Of a stretch of 64,000 nt of DNA, positions 20,994-31,993 are shown in pieces (position 1 is the stretch's first letter; each line of letters opens with the position of its first letter). The notes below the pieces were generated by a model. That model saw only the letters and a list, made by a program, of their open reading frames with translations, did no database searches and was not told the DNA's origin. The stretch spans positions 5,200,812 to 5,264,811 of the forward strand of contig NC_083604.1 of the NCBI RefSeq assembly GCF_029168945.1. The letters are read 5' to 3'. The stretch is from Cannabis sativa. Its lineage: Eukaryota; Streptophyta; Magnoliopsida; Rosales; Cannabaceae. A program made the translations under genes and the position numbers.

Positions 20994-23900
20994 TCAGTCA
21001 GCCCGCGGCGGAAGACGAGGTCCGATCCGTGCCTCAAGCTCGGCATCAAGTCTCTTCTTCTTCTCCCGAAATTTGGCAATCATGTCCTCGGGTTTGGGAT
21101 AGAAAGAAAGCTTGATACTCTGATCGTTGGTGGCCCAAGCCATGTAGACACCATCATCAAAGCGCTTCGGGCACCGGGCACAGGAGACGGGAGAAAGGAG
21201 CTCGGCCCTCTTGGCCTTCCTAATAGACTGATCTTTATAGTCCCGAAGCTCCTTCAACTCCGCAGCCAGAGCGGCCTTGGATTCAATATCCGACTGGTGA
21301 GTCTCCTCTAGAGACCTCACCTTAGCGGCCATTTCGTCCAAAGCCTCCCTGGCCTCCCGAAGGTCCCGCCTAGCCTTCTCGGCAGCCTCGGTTTGAGCCC
21401 TTAACTCCTCCTGATGATGGGCCTCCATCCTACCTCTCCGCTGGGCCTCGGCCTGGATCATGTCCTCCGCCTGAGCCTCCCTCCGGGTGGCCTCCTCCTC
21501 CCTGGCCTTGGCCCTCTCTTCCTTAGCCTTGGCCGCTGCTTCCTGGCGCTCGGCGGCCTCCTGGTAGATCTGCCTCTCCGCAGTAAGGTCTTGGAGGACC
21601 TTCTTGACGTCGTTCATGTCCCCAAAATCGGACAGAGCGAAGCCATGGCTTATGATGTTCTTGGAGAGGCGACCAGCCTCAGCTGCAAGCTGAACCATAA
21701 CGGGATGTAAGGAAAAATTCCTCAAAGGAAGAAAACAAAATACAAACACCAAAAAGGAAACGTAAGGAGTGGCAAAGTACTTACCACTGTGAGGGAATGG
21801 CTGAGGTCCTGGACTTGGAAGATAGAGTTCAGGGAAGCACAAGTGGCAAACCGCTTGGGCGCACAGCGTGTAAGCTGAGAGGCGAACTCCCCGGTCATTT
21901 CCGCAGCAAAAGGAGCCAGAGTGGGCCCTAGGAGGGGACGGAACCAGTCTGCCAAAGGATCCAGGTTGAGGTTCCACGGATCATGATAGTCCGGATGGTT
22001 AATGCTCGCCTCAACCTCCGCTCGCAGAATTCTCCTAAGGGCCTCCACATCGGCATATCCCCGGGAGTACTCGTCCATAGCGTAGTTGTGCTTGGCTATG
22101 CGAAGCTCCTGCCTTGCCTCATCCCCCGGAATCGGGGTAAGCTCAATGCGAGGAGGAGCAGGATTTTCCTCCATCGGAGACACCCCGCCGTCTAGGCCAT
22201 GAGCGGGAGTATCGGCCCTCCGAGGCCTCTTCGGTTCGTCTTGGGCGATCATCTTGCCCTTGCGCTTGCGGATCAGAGCCACTTCAGACTCCTCCTCGTC
22301 CTCCTCTGCTACCACTGGGAGAGCTTGAGGGTCTCCAGCACCCCCGGCGGCTTCCTCCGAGAAGTCCCACCCTTTCCCCTGGCCTTCTCCCGGAAGCACC
22401 TCCTCGTCATCCACCAAGTCGATGGTTTCGGGAGGTGCGCCGGAAGAAACCTTCAAGGAAGGGGCCGGGGGAGAGGGGGTGAAGGCCGGAGGAGCCACCG
22501 GAGTATGGACCCCAGCCAGCCGTTCCAGGATGGCATCCATGGAGGTACCTGTTCCAATAAAGCAAGCAAGTGTTAAAAGTCCGTGAGAAGCTACTTACAA
22601 AGAGGTGCAGCAAATAAACTACTCCTACCCGGACTCCCTAGTTCGGCCCTAGCAAAGTCCTGAACTTTAATGCTGGCAGCATCATCTCCAAGATAACTGT
22701 CCGAGGGCCGAAACCAGCTGGATGCTATGTAAGCCGACGGACTTAAGGGAATAGGTTCCGGAGGGCCGGGGCCCATCCGGGACCGACCTAGGTAATCTCC
22801 TAAGTTTGTAAAATAAAACTCCTTCAAATGATCCCCCCACCGGGTCGACGGCATCTTAAACCTACGGAGACGCTCGTCGAACCCTATGGGCCTACGACTG
22901 GTATATTCATCAACTGAAGGGACATATTGAATTATCAAAGGAGACTTACCACCGGCCACTCGAAGTGCTAGCACCCGGGGAGCGCCGAGTTTGGTTCGGG
23001 GACTGAAGGCTGAGGCCGGGAAGTCTGGTTCTCGGAAGAACCTTCAAGACGAAGAGGTCCCCCGGCGGAAGGACCTCCAATCTCTTCTTGAAGAATCTTG
23101 TCAAAAAATTTTGCCTCGGACTTCCCGCCGATGGCTTGGCTCCTCCGCACCACCGGGCTCCCCACACGGAGCCCTCTCCCAGAGGCAGCCTGGGCACTGG
23201 AATACGCCTTCTCCTGGGCCTTCCGGTAGAGATAATCTTGGTACTTCTTCTCTGCCGTAGCAATAAGCTCATCCCGGAAGGCCTTCTCCGCGACTGGCGC
23301 CCTCACGTTAGGGCAGATAACCTTGGAAAGGTTGGAGTCATCCACGGATTGGTGAGAAAGGATAAGTTTGGCCTTTCTACAATTCTCCGTGGTGACCAAG
23401 CCCCCGACGTCAAGATCGGCATGGTCGTAAGAGGCGAAGGCTTGGGCCCTTCGAAGGAACGCCTGAGTGGTGAGCGTCCGCTGGTAAGGTGGGATCCGCA
23501 CCCACTCCGTGAGCAGCTCCGGATGGTCCACGGCCCTAAAACCGGAGGAGAAGAAGAATCGGTGGCGGTACTCCTTAACATGAGTCTGCCTATTATACGG
23601 AACCACCCCTTCGTTAGCAGGGTGGATCCGGAACCCATAAAAACCGTCCTTAAGTTTGTCCCCTTTCTTGGGGACGGATACAAGTTCGTAAAAATACAAA
23701 ATCTCCGCCGGGCTGGGAGACCCCCAGCCGCGTGCGGCATAAAAAATAAATAAGCCTGAGAGCAGGCGGTATGCTTGAGGAATAAGTTGGTATGGCGCAA
23801 GGCCGACAAATACAAGAAAATCAACAAAATAGTCCTGGAGCGGGAGCATAGCACCGGCCATCAGATGGGTCTGACTCCAAGCCCCGAAGCCATCATAGTT

Positions 23901-24149
23901 GAGGTTGGGTGTCTCCGAGTCACGGGGAGGCCGGTGGAAGGTCCCTGAAGTAGAGGGTTTGATTCCAGCTACGTTAATGATGTTCTCCAGCTGGTGAGGG
24001 CAGGTCAGGGTCGATCGAAGCTCGGCCGCCTCCCAGCCAGTGGCGCGGGACTTGTACCCTTCCTGGGCAACAGGTCCCAGAGAAACCTCCTCCAGGGTGG
24101 CAATACTCTTCCCCTTCTTCTTCGAGGACTTTGAGCCAGAAGCAGACAT
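20994..24149 (-). CDS. Tat antisense gene: PF04195-like plant transposon protein with coiled coil
   Basis: Runs opposite to gag-pol. The ATG at 24149 opens a 393-codon stretch (MSASGSKSSKKKGK...) resembling the 'putative gypsy type transposon' domain, with PLQDYFVDFLVFVGLAPYQL and QAYRLLSGLFIFYAARGWG. The frame continues in pieces at about 22974-22591, 22540-21785 (acidic, with a KRKGK basic patch) and about 21690-20994, which is a long Glu/Ala/Arg coiled coil ending in PRLPPRAD. Likely introns: about 22630-22552 (acceptor AACAG) and 21784-21690 (donor GTAAGT). At about 22970 the frame changes; either a very short intron or a frameshift. Extra antisense frames are known in Tat elements, but their function is not established. 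Possible roles (structural, Gag-like or regulatory) are guesswork. Confidence 0.75.
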
Positions 24150-24768
24150 GATATGCTCTGAGAAAAGCGAAAAGAAAAAACCCAGCAGTTAGGCCCCATA
24201 TCAAACCCTAAACCAGAAAAAAAGGGAGTGGGGGTCCCCTAACCGCTGGAAAGAGGCCCCCTCCGGACACGTGTCACCTGGGAAACTCGAAAGAGAATCC
24301 CTGAACAAGTGTCGGGTGCAGTAAAATCACAGTAAAAGTGGTTTTGCAAAAAGGAAAAGAAAAGGTCTTCCTATGCCCTAAGCAAATGCTAAACGAAGGA
24401 TACACGGCCTTCTTCAAACAAAACTGCACAACTACAACTAATACAGTGAAACGTAAGAGCAGAACTCAAAGAGCTCAAACACTCACACTCCAGAAATCTC
24501 TGAGTACGAACCCAGAAAACAAACAAAATAAATGTAAGCATGCTAGTGTCTAAAGATGCGAAAAACTTACAGATGATTGTTGAACTGGGGGTACTGGGTA
24601 TGGTTGAGCGAGAGTTGAGAAGCACTGGCGAAATCGAACACTGGAAGATTACAGAAAATGTTCAAGTGTTAAGACGGTTTGTGCTACTTTGAGGAAATTT
24701 TCTCTCTGAGAAATTCAAGCAAAAATGGTAAGGAATGGAAAGTAACCGAAATGAAGGAAAGGTGGTGG
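24150..24768 (-). other. Leader region of the antisense gene
   Basis: About 620 bp between the TATA box and the antisense ATG. It includes a possible donor (complement GTAAGT near 24563-24568) and may hold a 5'-leader intron. No plus-strand gene is seen. Confidence 0.4.
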
Positions 24769-24776
24769 CTTTTATA
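24769..24776 (-). promoter_or_regulatory. TATA box of the antisense gene
   Basis: The complement reads TATAAAAG in the context GCCTATAAAAGCCACCACC, the only good TATA string on this strand upstream of the antisense ATG. Confidence 0.55.
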
Positions 24777-25210
24777 GGCAAAAATGCATGAGGAACAGGC
24801 GTCTTCACCTACCAATCGTACGGTTGGGGAAGCGCACGATTCGAATTCCCAACAGATCAACGGGCCAGATCAATCCGCCATTAAGGCGGTGCAAACGTTT
24901 GAGTATCCGTCTGACACCATCAATGCGCCGCATCAAACATGGGGCGTGAAACGAATCGACCTCTGCAAAAGTGAATCACTGCATTTAATGCCATTATTAG
25001 GCACACCTTCACGCGCCCCACGTCGTATCGTAAGACCGAGGAGGCGGCTGGAAACATTCCTACGAACAAACGTATTGTCGCATTAAATACCATCATTTAA
25101 TGTGCCCCCCACGCGCTCGAGACTCGAGCTGGGGAAACGAGGAGTCAACTGGAGACACTTTGACAAGCCTTGGTTTCTTTTTACTAAGCAAACAAGGCTT
25201 GGGGGGTAAA
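24777..25210. other. Region between the antisense promoter and the 3' LTR, with polypurine tract
   Basis: No supported gene. Ends in GGGGGGTAAA at 25201-25210, directly before the 3' LTR: the plus-strand primer (polypurine) site. Confidence 0.65.
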
Positions 25211-25991
25211 TGTTGCTCCTAAAATCGCCCAATATACGTGGACCAGTCAGGAAGGGACACGTGGATCAAATTACTTGAGAAGAACTGTTAAGTCTTTGAA
25301 TGACACCAGGAAAGCATTATTCGCATGGGTCCCGGAAGATACACCCGGAGTACAAGGTACTCCCGGAAGAGAGCATAGCTCTAGGGCACTCCGGGATGTG
25401 TCAGGTCTTTCCCGAGACATCAAGTCGCATTTAATGCTGCATGGGAGGAAGCGTGTTGGGACTGTACACGCAATAAAGTCTGACGGCACATCCCCCAAAC
25501 CGCAGCGCTACAGTAATGATCATTTAAGTCTAGCGACGGCTACTCTGCGAAGAGTCACGTCAATCATAAGACAAAAAGGACATTCTCCATAAAAACCCTA
25601 CAGCACCTAGGGATTTGACCATGCATCACCCATGGTATATTCATCGGAAATGCCCAACTTTATGGATACTTACAGACACATGTGTAAGTACAATTCTAGG
25701 GATTGCCCCACTAAAACACTATAAATACCCCCTCAAAGCTCATTTAATGGGGTCGGAGAATCTTGGCTGCTTAAGAGCAAACAGAGAAAAAACTCACCAA
25801 GAACATTCTTTGTATTAAAGAGAGAAACATTCTCCCAAGTGTAAGATCTGTATTAAAGACATCCATAAATATCAGTGGCTCGTGGACTAAGGCTCATTAA
25901 CGCCCCAACCACGTAAAAAGTCTTCATCTCGCTTTCTTACAGCTCATTATTATATTCATATTTTATTAGTTGCCGAAAACCTCGGTCAACA
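25211..25991 (+). repeat. 3' LTR of the Tat element
   Basis: 781 bp, same length as the 5' LTR and differing at one base by eye. Followed by TTAAT at 25992-25996. Confidence 0.95.
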
Positions 25992-26093
25992 TTAATAATA
26001 AACTATTTTATTTTTAATATAAATAAAAAATCACCTATGAATTTCTCATAAACCAAGTATTCAGTTATATATGCACACTTTATATAGAATAGA

Positions 26094-26603
26094 TATATAT
26101 ATATATATATATATATAAAAGTAGTATTCCCTTTTGTTGTGATTAAACAACCCCAACTCAAACAAGAACAATGATCAAACACATTGCAAATAAGTTGGCC
26201 AAAATCAATAGAAACTTAAATCAATAAAAATCAGAAAAATAAGAGAGAAAACACAATAAATTTATTTTGGTTTGGATCTCAATTTGAGTCCTACTCCAGT
26301 TTTCACTAAGAAGTTTCTTTACTATGAATCAACTAATTACAAACACCAATTAATGTACAGAATCACAAAGAACGATCTAAGACACAATGACTCTTAATCA
26401 CAAAGAACGATCTAAGACACAATGACTCTTCAACACTCAATACTTGAGCTCCTCAACCCATCATGACACCATAACCTTGATCTTCTTACTCTCTCTCACT
26501 CTCTCTTTCTCTCTGTCTAAGTCTAATGGTAGTTGTTTGTTGTGTAATGCAGCCTTGAGACTACATTTCATATACTTTGGGTTGTTCTAGCCTCAATATT
26601 CAA
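26094..26603. other. Intergenic, with a 35-bp tandem duplication
   Basis: No gene. A 35-bp unit occurs twice in tandem at 26361-26395 and 26396-26430. The stretch 26140-26560, with a CT-rich part near 26480-26515, looks like old retroelement leader sequence, but I cannot assign a family. Confidence 0.5.
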
Positions 26604-26983
26604 GGCCTCGTTTGGTACATTATTATTCTTTTACGAAAACATTGATTTTTACATGTTTCTTTGTGGGTCACCATCGGGTGGGTTGTGGGGCAGTGGTTCA
26701 CGACCACCTTCATGTTCGCTTGGTGTCCATAGCAAATCCCGTTCAAGCATTGATTTCTCCTCCTGCTGTTGAAGCTATTGTTGTCTTACATGGTTTGATC
26801 CTATGCTTTTGAAGCATTGAAATGATCTTTTCTTCTATTTCAAAATAAAATAGTCATTCTACTACAATGATGAAAAAATCATTTTAATAGAATGACATTC
26901 TAATACTTTAAATTGCAACCAAACAAAATAATAGAATAAAAATTGTTTTTTTCCCATTTTGTTACCTCCAACCAAACGCCACC
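26604..26983. mobile_element. MITE-like element enclosing a LINE fragment
   Basis: Starts GGCCTCGTTTGGTA and ends with the complement of GGTGGCGTTTGGTT, a short degenerate terminal repeat. CGTTTGG ends are common in plant MITEs. No clear target duplication was found. Confidence 0.35.
26612..26812 (+). pseudogene. RNase H (RVT_3-like) scrap of a LINE
   Basis: The frame includes CGAVVHDHLHVRLVSIANPV followed by a PPAVEAIVVLHGLILCFEAL stretch, the pattern of the RNase H-like domain that follows non-LTR reverse transcriptases (GAVVRD...P..AE..AL..GL). Only about 65 residues remain, with no start context, so it is a fossil. Confidence 0.5.
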
Positions 26984-27908
26984 TAAAAACTCATTCTCTC
27001 AATTTCTCAACTGGTATCAAATTGACCTAGGTTTAATTTTCTATCTCCCTCTCTCATCAACTCTTGAAAACCTTTTCTGCTTTCTTCCATGATTCTTCCA
27101 TGGCAGCTCAATTGCACCAATTACCCCTATTAGCTTGCCTTCCTTTGACATAAAACACCCCTTTTTATCCCTATGTAGTAATTTTAATGTTTATGGATTT
27201 TATCATTGTAACAAGTCTACCAACACTATAGTTTATAGTTCATGATCTCACTAGATTAGCTCTTCCCTTGGTATGCTATGAGTTCTTGACTCTGCTTTAT
27301 ACAGTTGACTATTAATAAATATTTCATTCCTTTAAAAAAATTAAGTAATTACACTTAAATCCAACTAAATAGCTTTCCAAACAGTTTTTACTCTCATTTC
27401 TTCCAATAGATTATTTTAGGAAACTGTATTTCAAAGACTAACTCTTTTAAAATTGTTTATGTTTATTTTAAAGTAATGTTTTTAAAACACTATACAAAAC
27501 TTGCTATAAGTATCTAAACTATAACAGCGTACTCGGATAGAAAAATATTAACTAAACATTTACCCTACCAAAAACCAAGCTTGAAATCCTATAGAAGATG
27601 GCCTGGTATAGTAAATTTTCAACACTCTTTCCAATTGAGAACTTCACAGCACATATAATCCGTTATTGGATTGTCATCAATTATAAAATAAAAATAAGAA
27701 TAGAAATAAAATAAAATTTAAAATGTATAAAAAAAATTATTAGATTTTATCAGGTATTGGAATGGTATTTCCTCTCTAGTGTCATTCTAGAGATTCCAAT
27801 ACTTTAACATGCAACCAAAGAAAGGAATGAAAAATATTTTCTTAACATTCCATTCCATCAAATCAAAAGCCACCTTAATTCCAAGAAAGAATAACAAACG
27901 TTTATATA
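26984..27908. other. Intergenic
   Basis: AT-rich, no gene. The piece at about 27750-27880 shares CCAATACTTTAA and GCAACCAAA strings with 26910-26930, so it may be another remnant of the same short repeat. Confidence 0.4.
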
Positions 27909-28123
27909 GGGCTCGTTTGGAACGCCGTATTAGGTCGTATTGTATTGTATTATATTGAATTGGATTATATATCATATTTTTATATAATACTATGTTAAAA
28001 TTTAATTTATAATAAAATATTATATATTTAGGTGTCCATAAAAATTAATACCACATATAGTTTTACATAAAAATATTGCATAAAATACAATTCAATTTAA
28101 TACCTAATATTCCAAACGAACGC
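27909..28123. mobile_element. 215-bp MITE
   Basis: Terminal inverted repeats GGGCTCGTTTGGAACG...ATTAGG and the complement GCGTTCGTTTGGAATATTAGG. ATA flanks both sides (27906-27908 and 28124-28126). No coding capacity; a Tourist/Harbinger-like or hAT-like MITE. Confidence 0.65.
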
Positions 28124-28568
28124 ATAAACTCATCCATATTAACTTATATTTCTGAAAATTAAAAGTTGTAGCATTGCTAAATCTTCAATTGGAAATAACA
28201 TGACTGTCTAACAGAAATGATTCTATTTTAATTCATATGAACATATTACTAGAAAAACTCTATTCTACCAAAGTTCAAAAGTTTATCATCAAAAAACAAT
28301 TATTATCGAACCCATTTTCAAAGACAAACAATAATTATTGTTAAAGAAAACTAAATATCACGAATTGGGTTATCTACTGCATCGATGAAAAAGATCAATT
28401 GTAACGATTGCATAAGCAAGAAATATCCATTGTTAAAAGCTCTTCAAGATATAATTTAAAATGTAGACAAAATAAGTCTTATAAAACCAAAAATTACAAC
28501 GAAAAAAAATAAAATAAAAACAGATAAAACCCAAAACTTCTACTCTGGAGAAAAATAATTATGCAAAC
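28124..28568. other. Downstream region of RPL27A
   Basis: AT-rich with no gene. It includes the 3' untranslated region of the minus-strand ribosomal protein gene; no single polyadenylation signal stands out. Confidence 0.5.
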
Positions 28569-29009
28569 CTAAGCAGTGAGAAGGACAGCGCCGCCGGCAG
28601 CCTTAATCTTCTTCTCGGCGATCTTGGAAATGAGCTTGGCCTTGACTACAACAGGTTGATTCTCAGGCAAAGCACCCTTTCCCAAAACCTTGAAGTAACC
28701 AAACTGAGTCACATCGATCAAGGGAACGTTATCCTTGGTAGCCTTGTCCTTCACCTCCTGAGGCACCATAGACCAGAGCCTGTCGATGTTGACGATTGGA
28801 GAGTAGAATTTGTTGCGAAGCTTGTGGAAGTATCTCATACCGACCTTACCGAAGTAACCAGGATGGTACTTGTCGAAGAGGATCCGGTGGTGGTGCATAC
28901 CTCCAGCGTTACCACGACCTCCAGGATGCTTTCTGTGCTTGCCTACTCTTCCATGACCGGCACTGACGTGACCACGCTTCTTCCTGTTCTTCTTGAATCG
29001 GGTAGTCAT
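28569..29009 (-). CDS. RPL27A: 60S ribosomal protein L27a (uL15)
   Basis: 146 codons, intronless, intact. The start is the ATG at 29009 giving [20 protein letters not shown], the conserved N-terminus of the family; an in-frame codon further upstream at 29072 would add 21 unrelated residues and is rejected. Other family stretches: [50 protein letters not shown] and the end GGAVLLTA. It is a structural protein of the large cytosolic ribosomal subunit. The gene sits alone among transposons but keeps a typical ribosomal-protein promoter upstream (telo-box and TGGGCT motifs). Length matches plant L27a. Confidence 0.97.
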   Translation of the reverse strand: MTTRFKKNRKKRGHVSAGHGRVGKHRKHPGGRGNAGGMHHHRILFDKYHPGYFGKVGMRYFHKLRNKFYSPIVNIDRLWSMVPQEVKDKATKDNVPLIDVTQFGYFKVLGKGALPENQPVVVKAKLISKIAEKKIKAAGGAVLLTA

Positions 29010-29039
29010 TTCTGAACTCTCTCTCTGAACCTTCTCTCC

Positions 29040-29222
29040 TAGGGTTTCGGCGGCTGAGAGAAGATGGAGCAATGGAGAGATTTATGTGTGAAGATGGGAT
29101 TTGAGGAGCATGGACTGATATGAGTTTACCGTTTTGCCCTTAGGGTTTGGGGTTTCGTTCTATTGAGACGGGTGCAACGAAGGAATTAGGCTTCTTGGGC
29201 TGGCCTCTTTAAAGTTTGGGCT
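29040..29222 (-). promoter_or_regulatory. RPL27A promoter: telo-boxes and site II-like motifs
   Basis: On the plus strand TTAGGGTTT lies at 29140-29148 and TAGGGTTT at 29040-29047 (telo-box type, AAACCCTA on the gene's strand). TGGGCT occurs at 29196-29201 and 29217-29222 (site II type). This pairing is well known for plant ribosomal protein genes and supports coordinated expression in growing cells. Confidence 0.65.
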
Positions 29223-31021
29223 TCTGATTCTCTTGTATTTGGATAAGTTGTGGGAATAAATTGAATAATACCTTTTTCTTTAGGGTAAATTTTTAGTTAT
29301 ATACGTAATTATCAAAAATATCTTACATATAACGATAAAAAAATAAAACATCCTATATATGTATATGCTTACCGAAAATTCGAAAAAAACTCAAAACCAA
29401 CTGAAAAAAATGGCAGCCCAGAATTTTCAGGCAACCATCGTTTGCCCAAAACGGTGTGCATCACACTCTTACCGAGCAATATATATTCATCACATAACAA
29501 AAAAAAAAAAAAAAAGAAAGAAAAGCTTCAATCAACCAAATCCAAACTCTATCGTCGAAGCTTCGAAATCATAACTAGATCATCAAAGCTCTCCAATCAT
29601 GTCTGTGGAACATGGCAACTAAATCCACCATTAAAGCTACTCAAAAGCTTCAATTCTCTGAAATCAAACAAATTTAAACAATCTCAAATTAGAATTTTTC
29701 ACTATTCGAATCTCCACCGTTGAAGCTCTTCTAACAACTCAGTCGAAGCTACTGGACTGCCATTAAAATTCGTCGAAGCTCTCCACCATTAAAGCTACAC
29801 AAAAACTTCAATTCTCTGAAATTAAACATTTAAAAAGAAACTAACAAGTAAACTGTATTCTGAAATAATGAACTTAAAAATAAAAAGTAATGCATCGGTA
29901 TTACTTTCATAATATTAAAAACAATAAAACAGTTTCTTTATTTTAATATAAAGCTAGATAAAAAAGAATGATGAAATCAAAATAGAAAAAACAATTAATT
30001 GCAACAAATAGGAAACCATCATTATGTTGGTGAATATTCTATCAAAATAGAATCTCTTTTGTTTATTTCTTTATTAAATTAAATCCAACATAGTTTTTAT
30101 GGTGGTCAAGAAAAGGAGCATTAAGGCACAAAACTCAGAAAATAATATATATAAGTGCTTAATCGAATCAAAAACACCTAATCATAGATATACTCCCAAG
30201 CAACTAAAAAGAAACTAACAAGTAAATTTTATTCTGAAATAGTTAACATAAGAATAAAAAGTAATACAACAGTATTACATTGATCAAGCACAAACCTAGA
30301 AAAAATCTACTTAATAAAAAACAAATACAACAGAAACTAATTAGTATACCAACCAAAACTATAGTAAAAAATACTACTAAATCATAAACTGTTAATACAA
30401 CAGAAACTAATTAGTATACCAACCAAAACTATAGCTAAAAATACTATTAAATCATAAACTGTTAATAACATACACATTAAAAATAAAAAATACACTAGAA
30501 TGAAATAAAAAAGATATGTTAATGTCATGTCATTAAAAGAAAAAGTAAAAAAAATAAATAAATAAATAAAAAGAAAAATAATATAAATGAGGTAGATGAA
30601 TGTTTAGATAATAAAAAAAAAAGCTAGCTTATACATACAAAATGAAAAAAAAAAAAGAAGGGCAGCGTACCTAAGTATATACCTGCCAAAAAAAATTGTA
30701 AAACTAAAGGTATATTTAACACTTAAAACCGTTAACGTTACTTGTAATATATTTTTCAAATTTTCGTTTCTAGATGTAATTTTCTCTTTTTTTTATCCAT
30801 TAATCAAAAATACTTTCATATTGTTTTATTATTAAAATATATCCATTTTTTTGAGTGGATTGCTTAATATACCATCACTATCTACTTAAGTATAGCATAT
30901 AATTTACATAACCTAATGGGTCTAATGGGGACATTATCCATAAAAGTGAGTATATCTAAAAAAATATAAAAATGAAGGTAAAAATTAAAACAAGTAAAGT
31001 AAAATTGGTATACAATGTAAG
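29223..31021. other. AT-rich intergenic stretch with old duplications
   Basis: No gene. A ~55-bp segment around CCACCATTAAAGCTAC is present at about 29622 and 29787; a ~75-bp segment starting AAAGAAACTAACAAGTAAA at about 29834 and 30209. An A run lies at about 29500-29516 and (AAAT)n near 30555. Confidence 0.5.
30324..30463 (+). repeat. 70-bp tandem repeat, two units
   Basis: Units 30324-30393 and 30394-30463 differ at only two or three positions; each begins AATACAACAGAAACTAATTA. Confidence 0.85.
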
Positions 31022-31696
31022 TGCATGTTTGTCATCATAACTAAAAAACTGTTTTTTGTTTTTAAAAACAGAAAATTATTTTTTGAAATCAATTTGACTT
31101 GTTTGGCCTTGTTTTTTTAAAACAGTTTTCAGAAAACAAAGTTACAAAAAACAAGAATTTTGAAAACAACAAAATGTTGTTTTCTGTTTTAAAAACCAAT
31201 TCACTTTTGGTCAATATTGTTTTTGAAAAACACTAACCAAATATGACTTGTTTTTAAAAGGGTAAATTTCACAAATGCACAAAAACAATAAAAAAATAAC
31301 AAAAATGCAGTTTCACGGAATTTTAAATATTTTTACGATTTTTCTGATTTTATTTACATAAAATACGGTCTTTTTATGTTGAAATTTTGTTCATTTGTTG
31401 TTAATTCTTTGTTATATGTATGTTATTTTTTGTTGTTTTTTTGTTGTTATTTTCATGTTATTTTCATGTTACTTTTATGTTGTTTTCTTGTTGATTTTAT
31501 GTTGTTTTCGTGTTATTTTTTGAAAAACCGTAAAAATGTAAAAAAACATTCTTTGAACGTAAAAATGTAAATATTTTACAAAAAATAGTGTCTTATGTAA
31601 TTATTCCTTTTTAAAAACTTCAAAAACTATTTTTAGTTCTCATTTCTAAAAATAATTTTTTGAAAACAAAAAACAAAAAACAATACCAAACATGCT
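31022..31696. mobile_element. MITE-like element with a second repeat inside it
   Basis: Ends read TGCATGTTTG... and, on the complement, AGCATGTTTGGTATTG, followed on both sides by T/A-rich TTTTTTGTTTTT sequence. A separate repeat (31258-31611) sits in the middle. No protein-coding capacity. Confidence 0.45.
31258..31611 (+). repeat. Dispersed ~350-bp repeat, copy A
   Basis: Matches 35331-35655 in inverted orientation along almost its full length, including TTACGATTTTTCTGATTTTA and ACATTCTTTGAACGTAAAAA. Rich in GTTGTT and TTTTCATGTT strings. Non-coding. Confidence 0.8.
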
Positions 31697-31993
31697 CTAA
31701 TTTTCTCTAAGTTTTGGGCCTTACGAAAGTGGTGTTTAGGATTATTTAAAAGAAAAAAAAAATACTGAATTTTAGTTTGAGAGAGAATCTTTCATTCTTT
31801 GTCACTCAAGTCAATACAACTAAAGGAGAGTAGGATATTACCATTATCACGGGCCGAACCTCTAGAAATTCTAGTATTCTATTTACTTATTGTTTTTTGC
31901 TTTCTATTATTTACTTTATCTAATTGTTTTAACTTGACTAACTGTCATTGACTAAAAGTGAGGTCAACAACCAAAATTAATCCTTGACAATAT
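31697..31993. other. Short intergenic stretch
   Basis: Includes GGCCGAACCTCTAGAAATTC near 31852 and a CA end near 31969, reminiscent of the 3' part of a retrotransposon LTR, but too short to assign. Confidence 0.35.

Larger units (their letters stand above)
13600..25991 (+). mobile_element. Young Tat-lineage Gypsy LTR retrotransposon
   Basis: 12,392 bp, flanked by TTAAT duplications. Two 781-bp TG...CA LTRs differ, as far as I can see by eye, at one position (G/A at about 14187 versus 25798). Order: LTR, primer-binding region, gag-pol (14444-20429), a hairpin repeat block, an antisense gene (24149-20994), polypurine tract, LTR. A second, archaeal-type RNase H after the ordinary one and an extra antisense frame downstream of pol are hallmarks of the Tat lineage. 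Pol has two frameshifts, so the copy needs help in trans. Confidence 0.93.
12750..26093 (-). mobile_element. Helitron 2 (minus strand), carrying a Gypsy insertion
   Basis: Read on the minus strand, it starts TCTATTCTATATAAAG at 26093, preceded by A. It ends with the hairpin ACGTGC-CTC-GCACGT (12777-12763), nine bases, then CTAG (12753-12750) followed by T: the standard Helitron 3' signature. Without the Tat Gypsy element and one 5-bp duplication it is about 0.95 kb and has no coding capacity, so it is non-autonomous and would depend on Rep-helicase from elsewhere. Confidence 0.75.

Noticed and set aside
23088..23753. 221-codon plus-strand frame opposite the antisense gene
   Set aside because: Composition and position fit a shadow of the PF04195-like coding strand.
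24784..25086. 100-codon frame between the antisense promoter and the 3' LTR
   Set aside because: No recognisable domain; non-coding terminal region of the element is more likely.
28656..29015. 119-codon plus-strand frame opposite RPL27A
   Set aside because: Antisense shadow of a highly conserved gene.
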